NCBI GenBank assembly: GCA_022785155.1
Contig: JALFRH010000085.1
Span: 1 to 12,276, forward strand
Origin: Spirochaetales bacterium
GTDB lineage: Bacteria; Spirochaetota; Spirochaetia; Sphaerochaetales; Sphaerochaetaceae
DNA length: 12,276 nucleotides
Direction of reading: 5' to 3'
Numbering within the stretch: the stretch's first letter is position 1; each line of letters starts with the position of its first letter. Positions 7,369 through 12,276 of this stretch are shown here, one piece after another. A program made the translations under genes and the position numbers. The notes below the pieces were generated by a model that saw only the letters and a program-made list of their open reading frames with translations, searched no databases and was not told the DNA's origin.

Positions 7369-7542
7369 TCACTTGATGTAGAGAATCCTGAGGAGGAAAG
7401 GAATAAGACAGTATGCATACATGATGTCGAATACGATGCCGTTGTTTTTCTTCCTCTTGAAGAAACTCTTCAGAAAGCTGGCTCCAATGAGCCCTGCCAT
7501 TACGAAATACAGGATATGGATGAGGTTTTCCATGAATACCAT
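7369..7542 (-). CDS. 57-residue two-helix membrane protein, possible permease partner
   Basis: A short frame from ATG at 7542-7540 to TGA at 7371-7369. An excellent ribosome binding site, GGGAGG, sits seven bases upstream, and the start is only 13 bp after the permease stop while the stop is 10 bp before the M14 gene. The frame therefore fills exactly the gap left between two operon genes. The peptide has one hydrophobic helix (about 6-24, containing FVMAGLIGASF), a strongly basic turn (KSFFKRKKNN, about 25-34) and a second hydrophobic helix (35-54). By the positive-inside rule it forms a hairpin with the loop in the cytosol. I recognise no family. It is much too short for a TRAP DctQ subunit (usually about 150-170 residues, four helices), but could play a similar accessory part. 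An internal Met at position 4 is a possible alternative start. Confidence 0.78.
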   Translation of the reverse strand: MVFMENLIHILYFVMAGLIGASFLKSFFKRKKNNGIVFDIMYAYCLIPFLLRILYIK

Positions 7543-7555
7543 CTTATATCCTCCC

Positions 7556-8863
7556 TTAGTAAAGGAATGTGAACCAGATAGGTTTCACAATCATTAATAC
7601 TGCGATGAGACCAATTGCAAGAACTGGTACCAGGGCTGTCTTGAGGAAGCCCATGTAGGATTCCTTGTAGCCTGTCTCTTCGCATGCCAGTCTTCCGACA
7701 ATTCTTGATGGAGGCAGACAGTCTCCAATCGGGAAAATGAGGGAAAGGGCTGCACAGATGACGGTTACGTCCATGCCCATTGTGTTGAACATAAAGATAA
7801 GAGGTCCGCCCAGAACCACGGAACATCCGTAGTTGAAACATCCCTGGCAGATCGGTCCCACAATGAGGATGAGGGAGTAGATAAGTACCAGTGGAAGTCC
7901 GACACATGTAGATCCGATGAGGCCTCTGACTCCTGTTGCAGCCATTGCGCTCTGCAATACGCCGATTGAGAGTACGTTTGCGACAAGAGGGAAGACCTGT
8001 TCCATTGTTCCGTCGAGTATTCCCAACCACTGTTTTCCTGTAGCTTTTACAGGGTCACAAAGGAATGCTACTACTGCTGCGATGACGAACATCAATGGGA
8101 GTCCCAGTACTGGAATATTCCATGGGAAATAAAGTGATACAAGGAAGAGAGCTACGATTGTAGCGATAGGAAGAAGGATTCTCCACCATGTCATTCCCTG
8201 TGTCTTTTCCGGAATCTTCTTCAAGACTTCTTCTCTATCTGTAGGCTCAGCACCCCAGCCGATGAAAACGATACAAATTGCACTGGCAATAAGGATCGGT
8301 ACCAACAAAAGCCATGTGAATCCTACATAAGGCATGTTTGCCTGGGCTGTCATAAGCATGGTCCAGAGGTTGATCGGTGGAGCTGCTGCGGACATGATGG
8401 CAAAGAAGAAGATGAAGACTGTTCTCTTCTTCTTGCTGATTCCCAGAGATTCCAGGACTGTATCGACAATCCCGCCGAGGACGAAGATTGATACGCTACC
8501 TGCGCCGGTGAGAGCACCAGGAATGAGCATGAGGATACCCATGATGCTCATAAGAAGCCACTTGTTGTGGATCTTCTCAACGATTCCCCTGGTGATTGTG
8601 GAAATGGCGCCTGAGTGAGCGTAGATGTTCACAAAGAGTGACGCTGCAATGAAGAGCATTGCAAGGTCAAGGTTGACGAACAACCCTTCCACCAGATATC
8701 TCGTGGGGTTACCAAGGTCGGGGAACATGAATGTACCCACAATGGCGATTACTACTGCCGCCACAACCATGGAGATATCCGGCGACTTCAGCTTGATGCT
8801 GCTGAGGACGAATGCAACGATCATCACGATCAGCAGAATAAGCGTCAAAGATGTTACTGACAT
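7556..8863 (-). CDS. Ion-transporter-superfamily permease (DctM/citrate-transporter type)
   Basis: A 435-residue integral membrane protein with about 11-12 hydrophobic segments in two halves separated by a charged cytosolic loop (about 204-226). Each half carries a Gly/Pro re-entrant motif: GALTGAGS (116-123) with SAAAPPIN (158-165) in the first, and GPICQGCFNYG (336-346) with IGDCLPPSRIVGR (379-391) in the second. This internal symmetry and the PP hairpins are typical of the IT superfamily (TRAP large subunits, CitMHS, DcuC, SLC13-like carriers), whose members move carboxylates with sodium or protons. It has no fused DctQ. The start has GGAGAG six bases upstream and the gene begins 17 bp after the secreted 204-aa gene. 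Context suggests uptake of glutamate-like, N-acyl or gamma-glutamyl acids, but the substrate cannot be read from the sequence. Confidence 0.85.
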   Translation of the reverse strand: MSVTSLTLILLIVMIVAFVLSSIKLKSPDISMVVAAVVIAIVGTFMFPDLGNPTRYLVEGLFVNLDLAMLFIAASLFVNIYAHSGAISTITRGIVEKIHNKWLLMSIMGILMLIPGALTGAGSVSIFVLGGIVDTVLESLGISKKKRTVFIFFFAIMSAAAPPINLWTMLMTAQANMPYVGFTWLLLVPILIASAICIVFIGWGAEPTDREEVLKKIPEKTQGMTWWRILLPIATIVALFLVSLYFPWNIPVLGLPLMFVIAAVVAFLCDPVKATGKQWLGILDGTMEQVFPLVANVLSIGVLQSAMAATGVRGLIGSTCVGLPLVLIYSLILIVGPICQGCFNYGCSVVLGGPLIFMFNTMGMDVTVICAALSLIFPIGDCLPPSRIVGRLACEETGYKESYMGFLKTALVPVLAIGLIAVLMIVKPIWFTFLY

Positions 8864-8880
8864 GTATTTCTCTCCAATTA

Positions 8881-9495
8881 TTACTTTACGAAGATGTCTG
8901 GAAGAACCTTAACGAGTTCCAGAGGCTTGTCGACGATTGTCACAGGGATTCCGTATTTCTTTCCGAGATCTGTGAATCTGCCATCTGTGTTGTTGTCTGC
9001 AATTGAGATGATCCAGTCTGCTTCAGGGCAGATTGTATCGATTACTCTTTCGTTTCCGTTTGTGGAAATCTTGCTTCTGGCATCCTTTTCCATGCTGACT
9101 GCAATGATAGGCATGTTCTGAGCCTTTGCCTTCTTCACCACTTCTTTAAGGAAGTTGATTTCATCTTCGATTGTGATTCCGGAAGCTCCGAGACCCTTTT
9201 CTGTTACAGACATGACTACGACAAGTGCCTTGTACTTGCCACTGTCGATGAAGCCGTATCTAGCAGGAGTTTCATCTTCAAGGAAGAAGTCTGCGTCTTC
9301 ACCATATGAGAATTTCTTTGTCTGGTTGATCAAAAGTCTAAGCATCTTGGAACCCGCACCCTGTCCACCTGATGTGAGGAGGAAAGGAGTTTTATATTGT
9401 TGGAGTGGATCTCCACTAATCTTTGCCATCAGAGTAGATGGAGCAAGGACTAAGATGAGTGCAACAAGAAGCACAACGATAACCGGCTTTTTCAT
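8881..9495 (-). CDS. Secreted 204-residue protein, DUF6305-like (tentative), first gene of the operon
   Basis: A signal peptide covers residues 1-24 (MKKPVIVVLLVALILVLAPS then TLMA) with probable cleavage before Lys25. The mature 180 residues look like an alpha/beta sandwich: strand-loop TPFLLTSGGQGAGSKMLRLL, strand YKALVVVMSVT, a long helix EINFLKEVVKKAKAQN, strand MPIIAVSME, and strand DWIISIAD. The SGGQGAGS loop after the first strand resembles a phosphate- or nucleotide-type binding loop, though export makes a nucleotide ligand unlikely. I think the protein belongs to the uncharacterised DUF6305 family, but this is from memory and not verified. The start has AGGAG eight bases upstream. 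As a soluble exported protein next to a permease it might act as solute receptor, although its size and fold do not match DctP-type receptors (about 330 residues). Confidence 0.75.
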   Translation of the reverse strand: MKKPVIVVLLVALILVLAPSTLMAKISGDPLQQYKTPFLLTSGGQGAGSKMLRLLINQTKKFSYGEDADFFLEDETPARYGFIDSGKYKALVVVMSVTEKGLGASGITIEDEINFLKEVVKKAKAQNMPIIAVSMEKDARSKISTNGNERVIDTICPEADWIISIADNNTDGRFTDLGKKYGIPVTIVDKPLELVKVLPDIFVK

Positions 9496-9527
9496 AATCT
9501 TTCTCCTTAATTAATTTGTTGATGATT

Positions 9528-9544
9528 TTGGGAAAAAATCCCAA
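9528..9544 (-). promoter_or_regulatory. Leader dyad in the 5' region of the minus-strand operon
   Basis: A perfect inverted repeat, TTGGGA (9528-9533) and TCCCAA (9539-9544), separated by AAAAA. It lies 33 bp before the start codon of the first operon gene and just after the predicted transcription start (about 9548). It may be an operator or a 5' RNA hairpin that stabilises the message. Confidence 0.4.
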
Positions 9545-9554
9545 TAACAAAGCT

Positions 9555-9582
9555 ATGTTACATTATCTTTTGTAAAACGCAA
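9555..9582 (-). promoter_or_regulatory. Possible promoter of the minus-strand hydrolase/permease operon
   Basis: Minus-strand TTGCGT (9582-9577), a 16-base spacer and TAACAT (9560-9555) resemble a sigma-70 promoter with transcription starting near 9548. The match is modest and the region is very AT-rich, so other boxes nearby are possible. Confidence 0.35.
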
Positions 9583-9624
9583 TATATTTTTTAAAACTTT
9601 TGTATAACTAAATGAAACGAAATA

Positions 9625-9672
9625 TTATTGAGGAAAACTCAATGTTGCAGTTTGTTGTTATTGAGGAAAACT
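9625..9672. repeat. 15-bp direct repeat with internal dyad, period 33 bp (candidate operators)
   Basis: TTATTGAGGAAAACT occurs at 9625-9639 and again at 9658-9672. The first copy is also the left part of an inverted repeat, ATTGAG (9627-9632) and CTCAAT (9638-9643) around GAAAA; the second copy keeps it imperfectly (TTGAG and CTGAA). The 33-bp period is close to three helical turns, so two protein dimers could sit on one face. The sites lie 43-90 bp upstream of the proposed -35 box of the minus-strand operon, a usual activator position. The base composition (AT-rich) raises the chance level but not enough to explain an exact 15-mer easily. Confidence 0.5.
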
Positions 9673-9877
9673 GAAGTAATAGGCCACTAATTTTGGGGAA
9701 GGAATCATGTTTGCAAAAAATAAATTGGCGAATGTATAAAAAATGCAACAATTTAGCAATATTTTGCTTGTAAGGTAAACAAGTTATAGTATTTTGAGCT
9801 AATTCTTGTTGTTTATTTGTAAGTAAGTGTAGTTAAATTAAAGATTTGCAACATTTTTTAAGGATTTTATTTTGTTT

Positions 9878-9898
9878 ATATACAGATGTTCTGTATAT
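9878..9898. promoter_or_regulatory. Perfect 21-bp dyad, candidate operator of the pgsW2 operon
   Basis: Arms ATATACAGA (9878-9886) and TCTGTATAT (9890-9898) are exact reverse complements around a 3-base TGT centre. The centre is 33-38 bp upstream of a TATAAT box (9921-9926), that is about 44 bp before the expected transcription start, the place where class II activators bind next to RNA polymerase. A repressor overlapping the -35 region would fit equally well. Confidence 0.6.
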
Positions 9899-9926
9899 TT
9901 TTTCACTCTAAAAACAGGGTTATAAT
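9899..9926 (+). promoter_or_regulatory. Promoter of the pgsW2/C26 operon (good -10, poor -35)
   Basis: A consensus TATAAT (9921-9926) is seen in a TTATAATAATGG context. The -35 position, 16 bases upstream, reads TTTTTC (9899-9904), far from TTGACA. A strong -10 with a weak -35 directly next to a dyad suggests dependence on a bound activator. The resulting leader of about 105 bases has no other recognised feature. Confidence 0.5.
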
Positions 9927-10038
9927 AATGGAATTAATAACGCCGCATTATTTCACTTTTTCGCCTTTTGTCAGCAAAAAAAGAGTGTTTCATTGGTGTT
10001 TAGGGAGTACCATTAATCAAAGTGGGAAAGGAGTTGGA

Positions 10039-11127
10039 ATGAAGAGAATAATAAGGATTATAGGATTCTTTGCTTTTTTTTCTTTGGCAGTTATAGCACT
10101 TTTCTTTTCTATAGTCTTCTTTAATTCTTATTGTTCTGAAAAAAGTTGCAAGACCCTTTCTGCCAATTCTGCAAAGAGAATGGCCACCCTTGAGGATTAC
10201 CTCAAGCATAGGATGATCGACAGAGGAATAGAGTTTGTAGATGAAGATATAAACGCAACAGGCCTCGTCGGTCCTGAGTTTACAGAGTTGACATCCACTC
10301 CCGGAGATGAAAGGGAAAAACGTAGTACCCTCAATCCTATGTCTGCTTCCGCTTGTGTTGAAATGTTCGTATCTTCTGGTCTCAAGGAGGGTGATACCAT
10401 AGCAGTCGGTGCCAGTGGGTCCTATCCTGGTTTTTTGCTTGCAGTTCTATCTGCTGCTACTGAAATGAAGTTGAATGTCCGCCTTATTCTTTCTTTGGGA
10501 TCCAGTATGTATGGAGCGACTCGTCCGGAATATAACATTTTCGATATTGCGGGAGACGCCAAAGATAGTGGCCTGGTAGAGTATGAGCTTCTTGCAGTAT
10601 CCAGAGGTTACAAGGATGACATGGGTGGAAGTGTAATGGAAGGGATACTTTTTGAGAATACTCAGGAATTCAGCCTGGAGATATGTAGAAAGGAAGCGGA
10701 AAAAAGAGGATGCCTTTTGATTAATCCTTTGGACTATGAGACCTCAGTCAAAGAAAGACTGGAGCTATTTGGAGACGTAGACTTATTTGTAAATGTAGGC
10801 GGTGCTCCGGTGAATATTGGAAACGGTACATACTCGTTCTCTGTTCCGGTGGGGCTGGTGGAGGAGATGGATAATATCCCAGAGGGAGAGGGAAGAGGTC
10901 TTGTATATGAATACCTGGATGAAAAAGTCCCTGTAGTGAACCTTCTTGATTCAAAGGGTTTTTCTGAAAAGTATGGTGTGGAGTTTGACCTTTCACCATT
11001 TCCGGAAGACTATTCACCCTCTGTAGACTATACTTTTCTTGTTATATCTATTTCTCTGGCACTTATGTCCATAGTAATTCTAGTCGCATTATGTATCATT
11101 TTTTTAAGGATAAGAAATGAAGAATAA
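10039..11127 (+). CDS. pgsW: Poly-gamma-glutamate system protein PgsW, second copy (complete)
   Basis: A 362-residue protein anchored at both ends: one membrane segment at about residues 6-26 and another at about 331-356, followed by a short basic tail (RIRNEE). The domain between them should be periplasmic. It aligns along its whole visible length with the pgsW copy at the left edge, sharing GPEFTELTSTPG, KRSTLNP, SGSYPGF/SGSFPGF, ATEMKL and EYNIF. Further along, LFVNVGGAPVNIGNGTYSF is a Gly/Asn-rich loop that may line an active or binding site. The start at 10039 is chosen because AAAGGAG lies five bases upstream; an in-frame ATG at 9886 would add 51 residues without a ribosome binding site and would hide the promoter. 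Unlike the other copy it is not with pgsB/pgsC but overlaps a C26-type hydrolase. No enzymatic role is established for the family. Confidence 0.88.
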   Translation: MKRIIRIIGFFAFFSLAVIALFFSIVFFNSYCSEKSCKTLSANSAKRMATLEDYLKHRMIDRGIEFVDEDINATGLVGPEFTELTSTPGDEREKRSTLNPMSASACVEMFVSSGLKEGDTIAVGASGSYPGFLLAVLSAATEMKLNVRLILSLGSSMYGATRPEYNIFDIAGDAKDSGLVEYELLAVSRGYKDDMGGSVMEGILFENTQEFSLEICRKEAEKRGCLLINPLDYETSVKERLELFGDVDLFVNVGGAPVNIGNGTYSFSVPVGLVEEMDNIPEGEGRGLVYEYLDEKVPVVNLLDSKGFSEKYGVEFDLSPFPEDYSPSVDYTFLVISISLALMSIVILVALCIIFLRIRNEE

Positions 11128-11998
11128 GATTCTTTTGTTTTCAATTCTTTTATGTATCGCCATTCCTGTTTTTTCCTCTACCGAAAATAAGACTACAGTG
11201 GGAATATCATGGAGGAATGATACTTCCTCTGCTGCCTATAAACGGATAGAGGGATACATTGAAGAAGCTGGGGTGGAAGTCGTTTTGTTGGATAAAACCA
11301 CAACCTCGGATCTTTGCTACTATAAGGACGGAACCATCAGTGACGAATATCTCCAGTACGACTTCTCTTTGAATGAGGAAGCTGTGGATATTATTAAAAA
11401 CACGGATAAAATAAACGCACCCGAAGGAATTGATGACGTGGATCTTATAGTATTCACCGGAGGAGAGGATATTTCTCCTTTTTTCTACGGAAGTGACTAT
11501 CTTTCTGATGATCCCATCTACAATCCTGATAGAGATGCTTCCGATTTCCTTACTCTGCGTCTGGCGGATGAAATGGGCATACCAGTATTGGGAATATGTC
11601 GAGGTATGCAGCTTCTTGCAGTATATTCAGGAGCTTCTTTAATAATCGATTTACCAGAGTATTTCTTGGATAAGGGCCAATATGGATACGAGCATAGGAG
11701 TGAGGATGGAGGATATACATTCCATTCAATTTCCATAGTCGGGGACTCGTTCCTCTCTTCCCTTTCCCTACACTGTGTTGCATCTTCGCATCATCAGGCT
11801 TTGGATGCATCCTCAATGGGGAGAGTAAAACCACTGGCTTATAAGGGGGAAATAGTGGAGGCGATGGAGATTCCATTCTCTGCTCCTGCCTTCGGCATTC
11901 AGTTCCATCCAGAATACTATTACGACTATAAGGACAGTGTAGAGTGGATAGAATCACTGGCCCTTTTGAAGGGGTTCCTTTTTTCAATTGATTTATAG
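11117..11998 (+). CDS. Secreted class I amidotransferase-fold gamma-glutamyl hydrolase (C26/PuuD type)
   Basis: Members of this group cleave gamma-glutamyl bonds, for example in gamma-Glu-GABA (PuuD) or polyglutamylated folates. The 293-residue protein has a signal peptide (about 1-20, MKNKILLFSILLCIAIPVFS), so it should be periplasmic, unlike cytosolic PuuD. The catalytic triad is intact: Cys161 in LGICRGMQLL, and His264 and Glu266 in FGIQFHPEYY. FTGGEDISPFFY (113-124) and SSHHQALD (223-230) are the oxyanion-loop and substrate-site motifs of the PuuD/C26 branch. An insert of about 30 residues with charged and Tyr residues (66-95) is longer than in PuuD and may shape specificity. The start overlaps the pgsW2 stop by 11 bp, with AAGGA six bases upstream, so the two are cotranslated. 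It is the best direct evidence in the window for hydrolysis of gamma-glutamyl bonds. Confidence 0.9.
   Translation: MKNKILLFSILLCIAIPVFSSTENKTTVGISWRNDTSSAAYKRIEGYIEEAGVEVVLLDKTTTSDLCYYKDGTISDEYLQYDFSLNEEAVDIIKNTDKINAPEGIDDVDLIVFTGGEDISPFFYGSDYLSDDPIYNPDRDASDFLTLRLADEMGIPVLGICRGMQLLAVYSGASLIIDLPEYFLDKGQYGYEHRSEDGGYTFHSISIVGDSFLSSLSLHCVASSHHQALDASSMGRVKPLAYKGEIVEAMEIPFSAPAFGIQFHPEYYYDYKDSVEWIESLALLKGFLFSIDL
11961..11984 (+). terminator. Weak hairpin plus T-run at the 3' end of the C26 gene
   Basis: CCCTT (11961-11965) and AAGGG (11969-11973) form a short stem, followed after GTTCC by six T (11979-11984). It lies inside the last codons of the C26 gene. The stem is short, so termination here is uncertain. 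Confidence 0.3.
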
Positions 11999-12142
11999 AT
12001 GGTAGAAAAGGAATAGACAACATATTTTCTTAGTTTTTTTAGAAAGAAAAGCAAGTGGATTGTATTGTCAAGAACCCTTTCCGTTCTAATTCCATGAGAC
12101 ATCAATCTTTATCTATAAATCTTGAATTGGAGAGGAAATACA
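11999..12142. other. Non-coding gap after the C26 gene
   Basis: I see no gene here. There is an A/T-rich segment (about 12022-12051) with T- and A-runs that could fold weakly, and a 5-bp inverted repeat AGAAC/GTTCT at 12071-12087. None is convincing. Confidence 0.4.
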
Positions 12143-12163
12143 GCCCCATTCTTAGAATGAGGC
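12143..12163 (-). terminator. Inverted repeat, possible terminator for a convergent gene at the right edge
   Basis: GCCCCATTC (12143-12151) and GAATGAGGC (12155-12163) pair over nine positions with one mismatch and a TTA loop. On the minus strand it is followed by TGTATTTCC, only moderately T-rich. It lies 37 bp past the proposed stop of the partial minus-strand frame and about 145 bp past the plus-strand C26 gene, so it could serve one or both. Confidence 0.4.
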
Positions 12164-12199
12164 CTAGGAATTTATAAAATCCAGGCGGGAGAGTTGTCA

Positions 12200-12276
12200 C
12201 TATATATAATATTCGATGTTGTACTCGTTGTCTTGGCCCTTAAATGAGCTTCCTGAAAGGGAGGATAGGGTGATGG
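12200..12276 (-). CDS. Probable C-terminal end of a convergent gene (partial)
   Basis: On the minus strand a frame open from the right edge ends with TAG at 12202-12200. The visible tail reads ITLSSLSGSSFKGQDNEYNI then EYYI. The codon use resembles that of neighbouring genes, the alternating polar/aromatic end looks like a terminal beta strand of an outer-membrane or surface protein, and a hairpin follows 37 bp later. Only 24 codons are visible, so this may be chance. An alternative is a plus-strand start at 12273, where ATG follows GGGAGG by eight bases. Confidence 0.4.
   Translation of the reverse strand, partial: ITLSSLSGSSFKGQDNEYNIEYYI

Larger units (their letters stand above)
9496..10038. 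other. AT-rich divergent intergenic control region
   Basis: This is the only long stretch without a gene inside the window. It separates the minus-strand operon (start codon at 9495) from the plus-strand pgsW2 operon (start at 10039) and is visibly much richer in A and T than the genes around it. It holds a leader dyad, a possible minus-strand promoter, a 15-bp direct repeat, a perfect 21-bp dyad, a TATAAT box, and three copies of TGTTGCA/TGCAACA (9643-9649, 9744-9750, 9847-9853). The stretch 9673-9840 shows nothing I can interpret. The plus-strand frame that is open from 9886 is not a credible extension of pgsW2, because it lacks a ribosome binding site and has AT-driven composition. Confidence 0.7.

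Noticed and set aside
7359..7418. Upstream ATG at 7418 extending the M14-type protein by 20 residues
   Set aside because: It would place polar residues before the membrane anchor, overlap the 57-aa gene and ignore the good ribosome binding site before 7358.
7500..8030. Minus-strand open frame (176 codons) in another frame of the permease
   Set aside because: The product is Arg/Ser/His-rich without motifs, and it overlaps the membrane-protein frame and the 57-aa gene.
9778..9810. Inverted repeat AACAAG/CTTGTT with a 21-base gap
   Set aside because: Short arms in a very AT-rich stretch; expected by chance.
9886..10038. N-terminal extension of the second PgsW by 51 residues
   Set aside because: No ribosome binding site; the extension would include the dyad and the TATAAT box, and the paralogue begins at the position equal to Met at 10039.
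9496..10038. Mobile-element or recombination scar as cause of the AT-rich region
   Set aside because: No transposase remnant, terminal inverted repeats, target duplication or tRNA end is visible; a divergent control region explains it better.
1..12276. tRNA, rRNA, riboswitch or CRISPR array
   Set aside because: No cloverleaf, conserved rRNA stretch, known riboswitch core or regularly spaced repeat set was seen by eye; a covariance-model search would be the decisive test.

Overview
The window looks like a gram-negative-type (diderm) bacterium, with Spirochaetota the best guess and Fusobacteriota or Synergistota as alternatives. The reasons are a PgsB-PgsC-PgsW set without a visible PgsA, a lipobox protein, many Sec signal peptides, strong AAGGAG-type ribosome binding sites and moderate G+C. 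The taxonomic call is inference. There are no RNA genes, CRISPR arrays or mobile elements.

Layout. Nearly all of positions 1-9495 is coded on the minus strand. Reading in the direction of transcription from a 540-bp AT-rich divergent control region (9496-10038): a secreted 204-aa protein (DUF6305-like, tentative), a DctM/citrate-type permease, a newly noted 57-aa two-helix membrane protein, a membrane-anchored M14-type zinc hydrolase of the succinylglutamate desuccinylase/aspartoacylase group, two tandem secreted C69 dipeptidases, and a small lipoprotein followed by a hairpin terminator (2325-2350). Then come pgsB, pgsC and pgsW, joined by 1-bp and 4-bp stop/start overlaps; pgsW runs off the left edge.

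On the plus strand, leaving the same control region, lie a second full-length pgsW paralogue (10039-11127) and, overlapping it by 11 bp, a secreted class I amidotransferase-fold gamma-glutamyl hydrolase of the C26/PuuD type (11117-11998). The right edge (11999-12276) is mostly non-coding, with a probable 3' end of a convergent minus-strand gene.

How the parts may fit together (inference): every recognisable enzyme acts on glutamate amide or gamma-glutamyl-like bonds or on short peptides. PgsB/PgsC would make a gamma-linked glutamyl polymer or conjugate; the C26, C69 and M14 enzymes, all with export signals, would cut such material in the periplasm; the permease with its small partner would take up the released acid. 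PgsW occurs in both the synthetic and the hydrolytic operon and is the link between them. The control region holds a perfect 21-bp dyad beside a TATAAT box and a 15-bp direct repeat with a 33-bp period, which suggests that the two divergent operons are regulated from this region by a factor not coded in the window.
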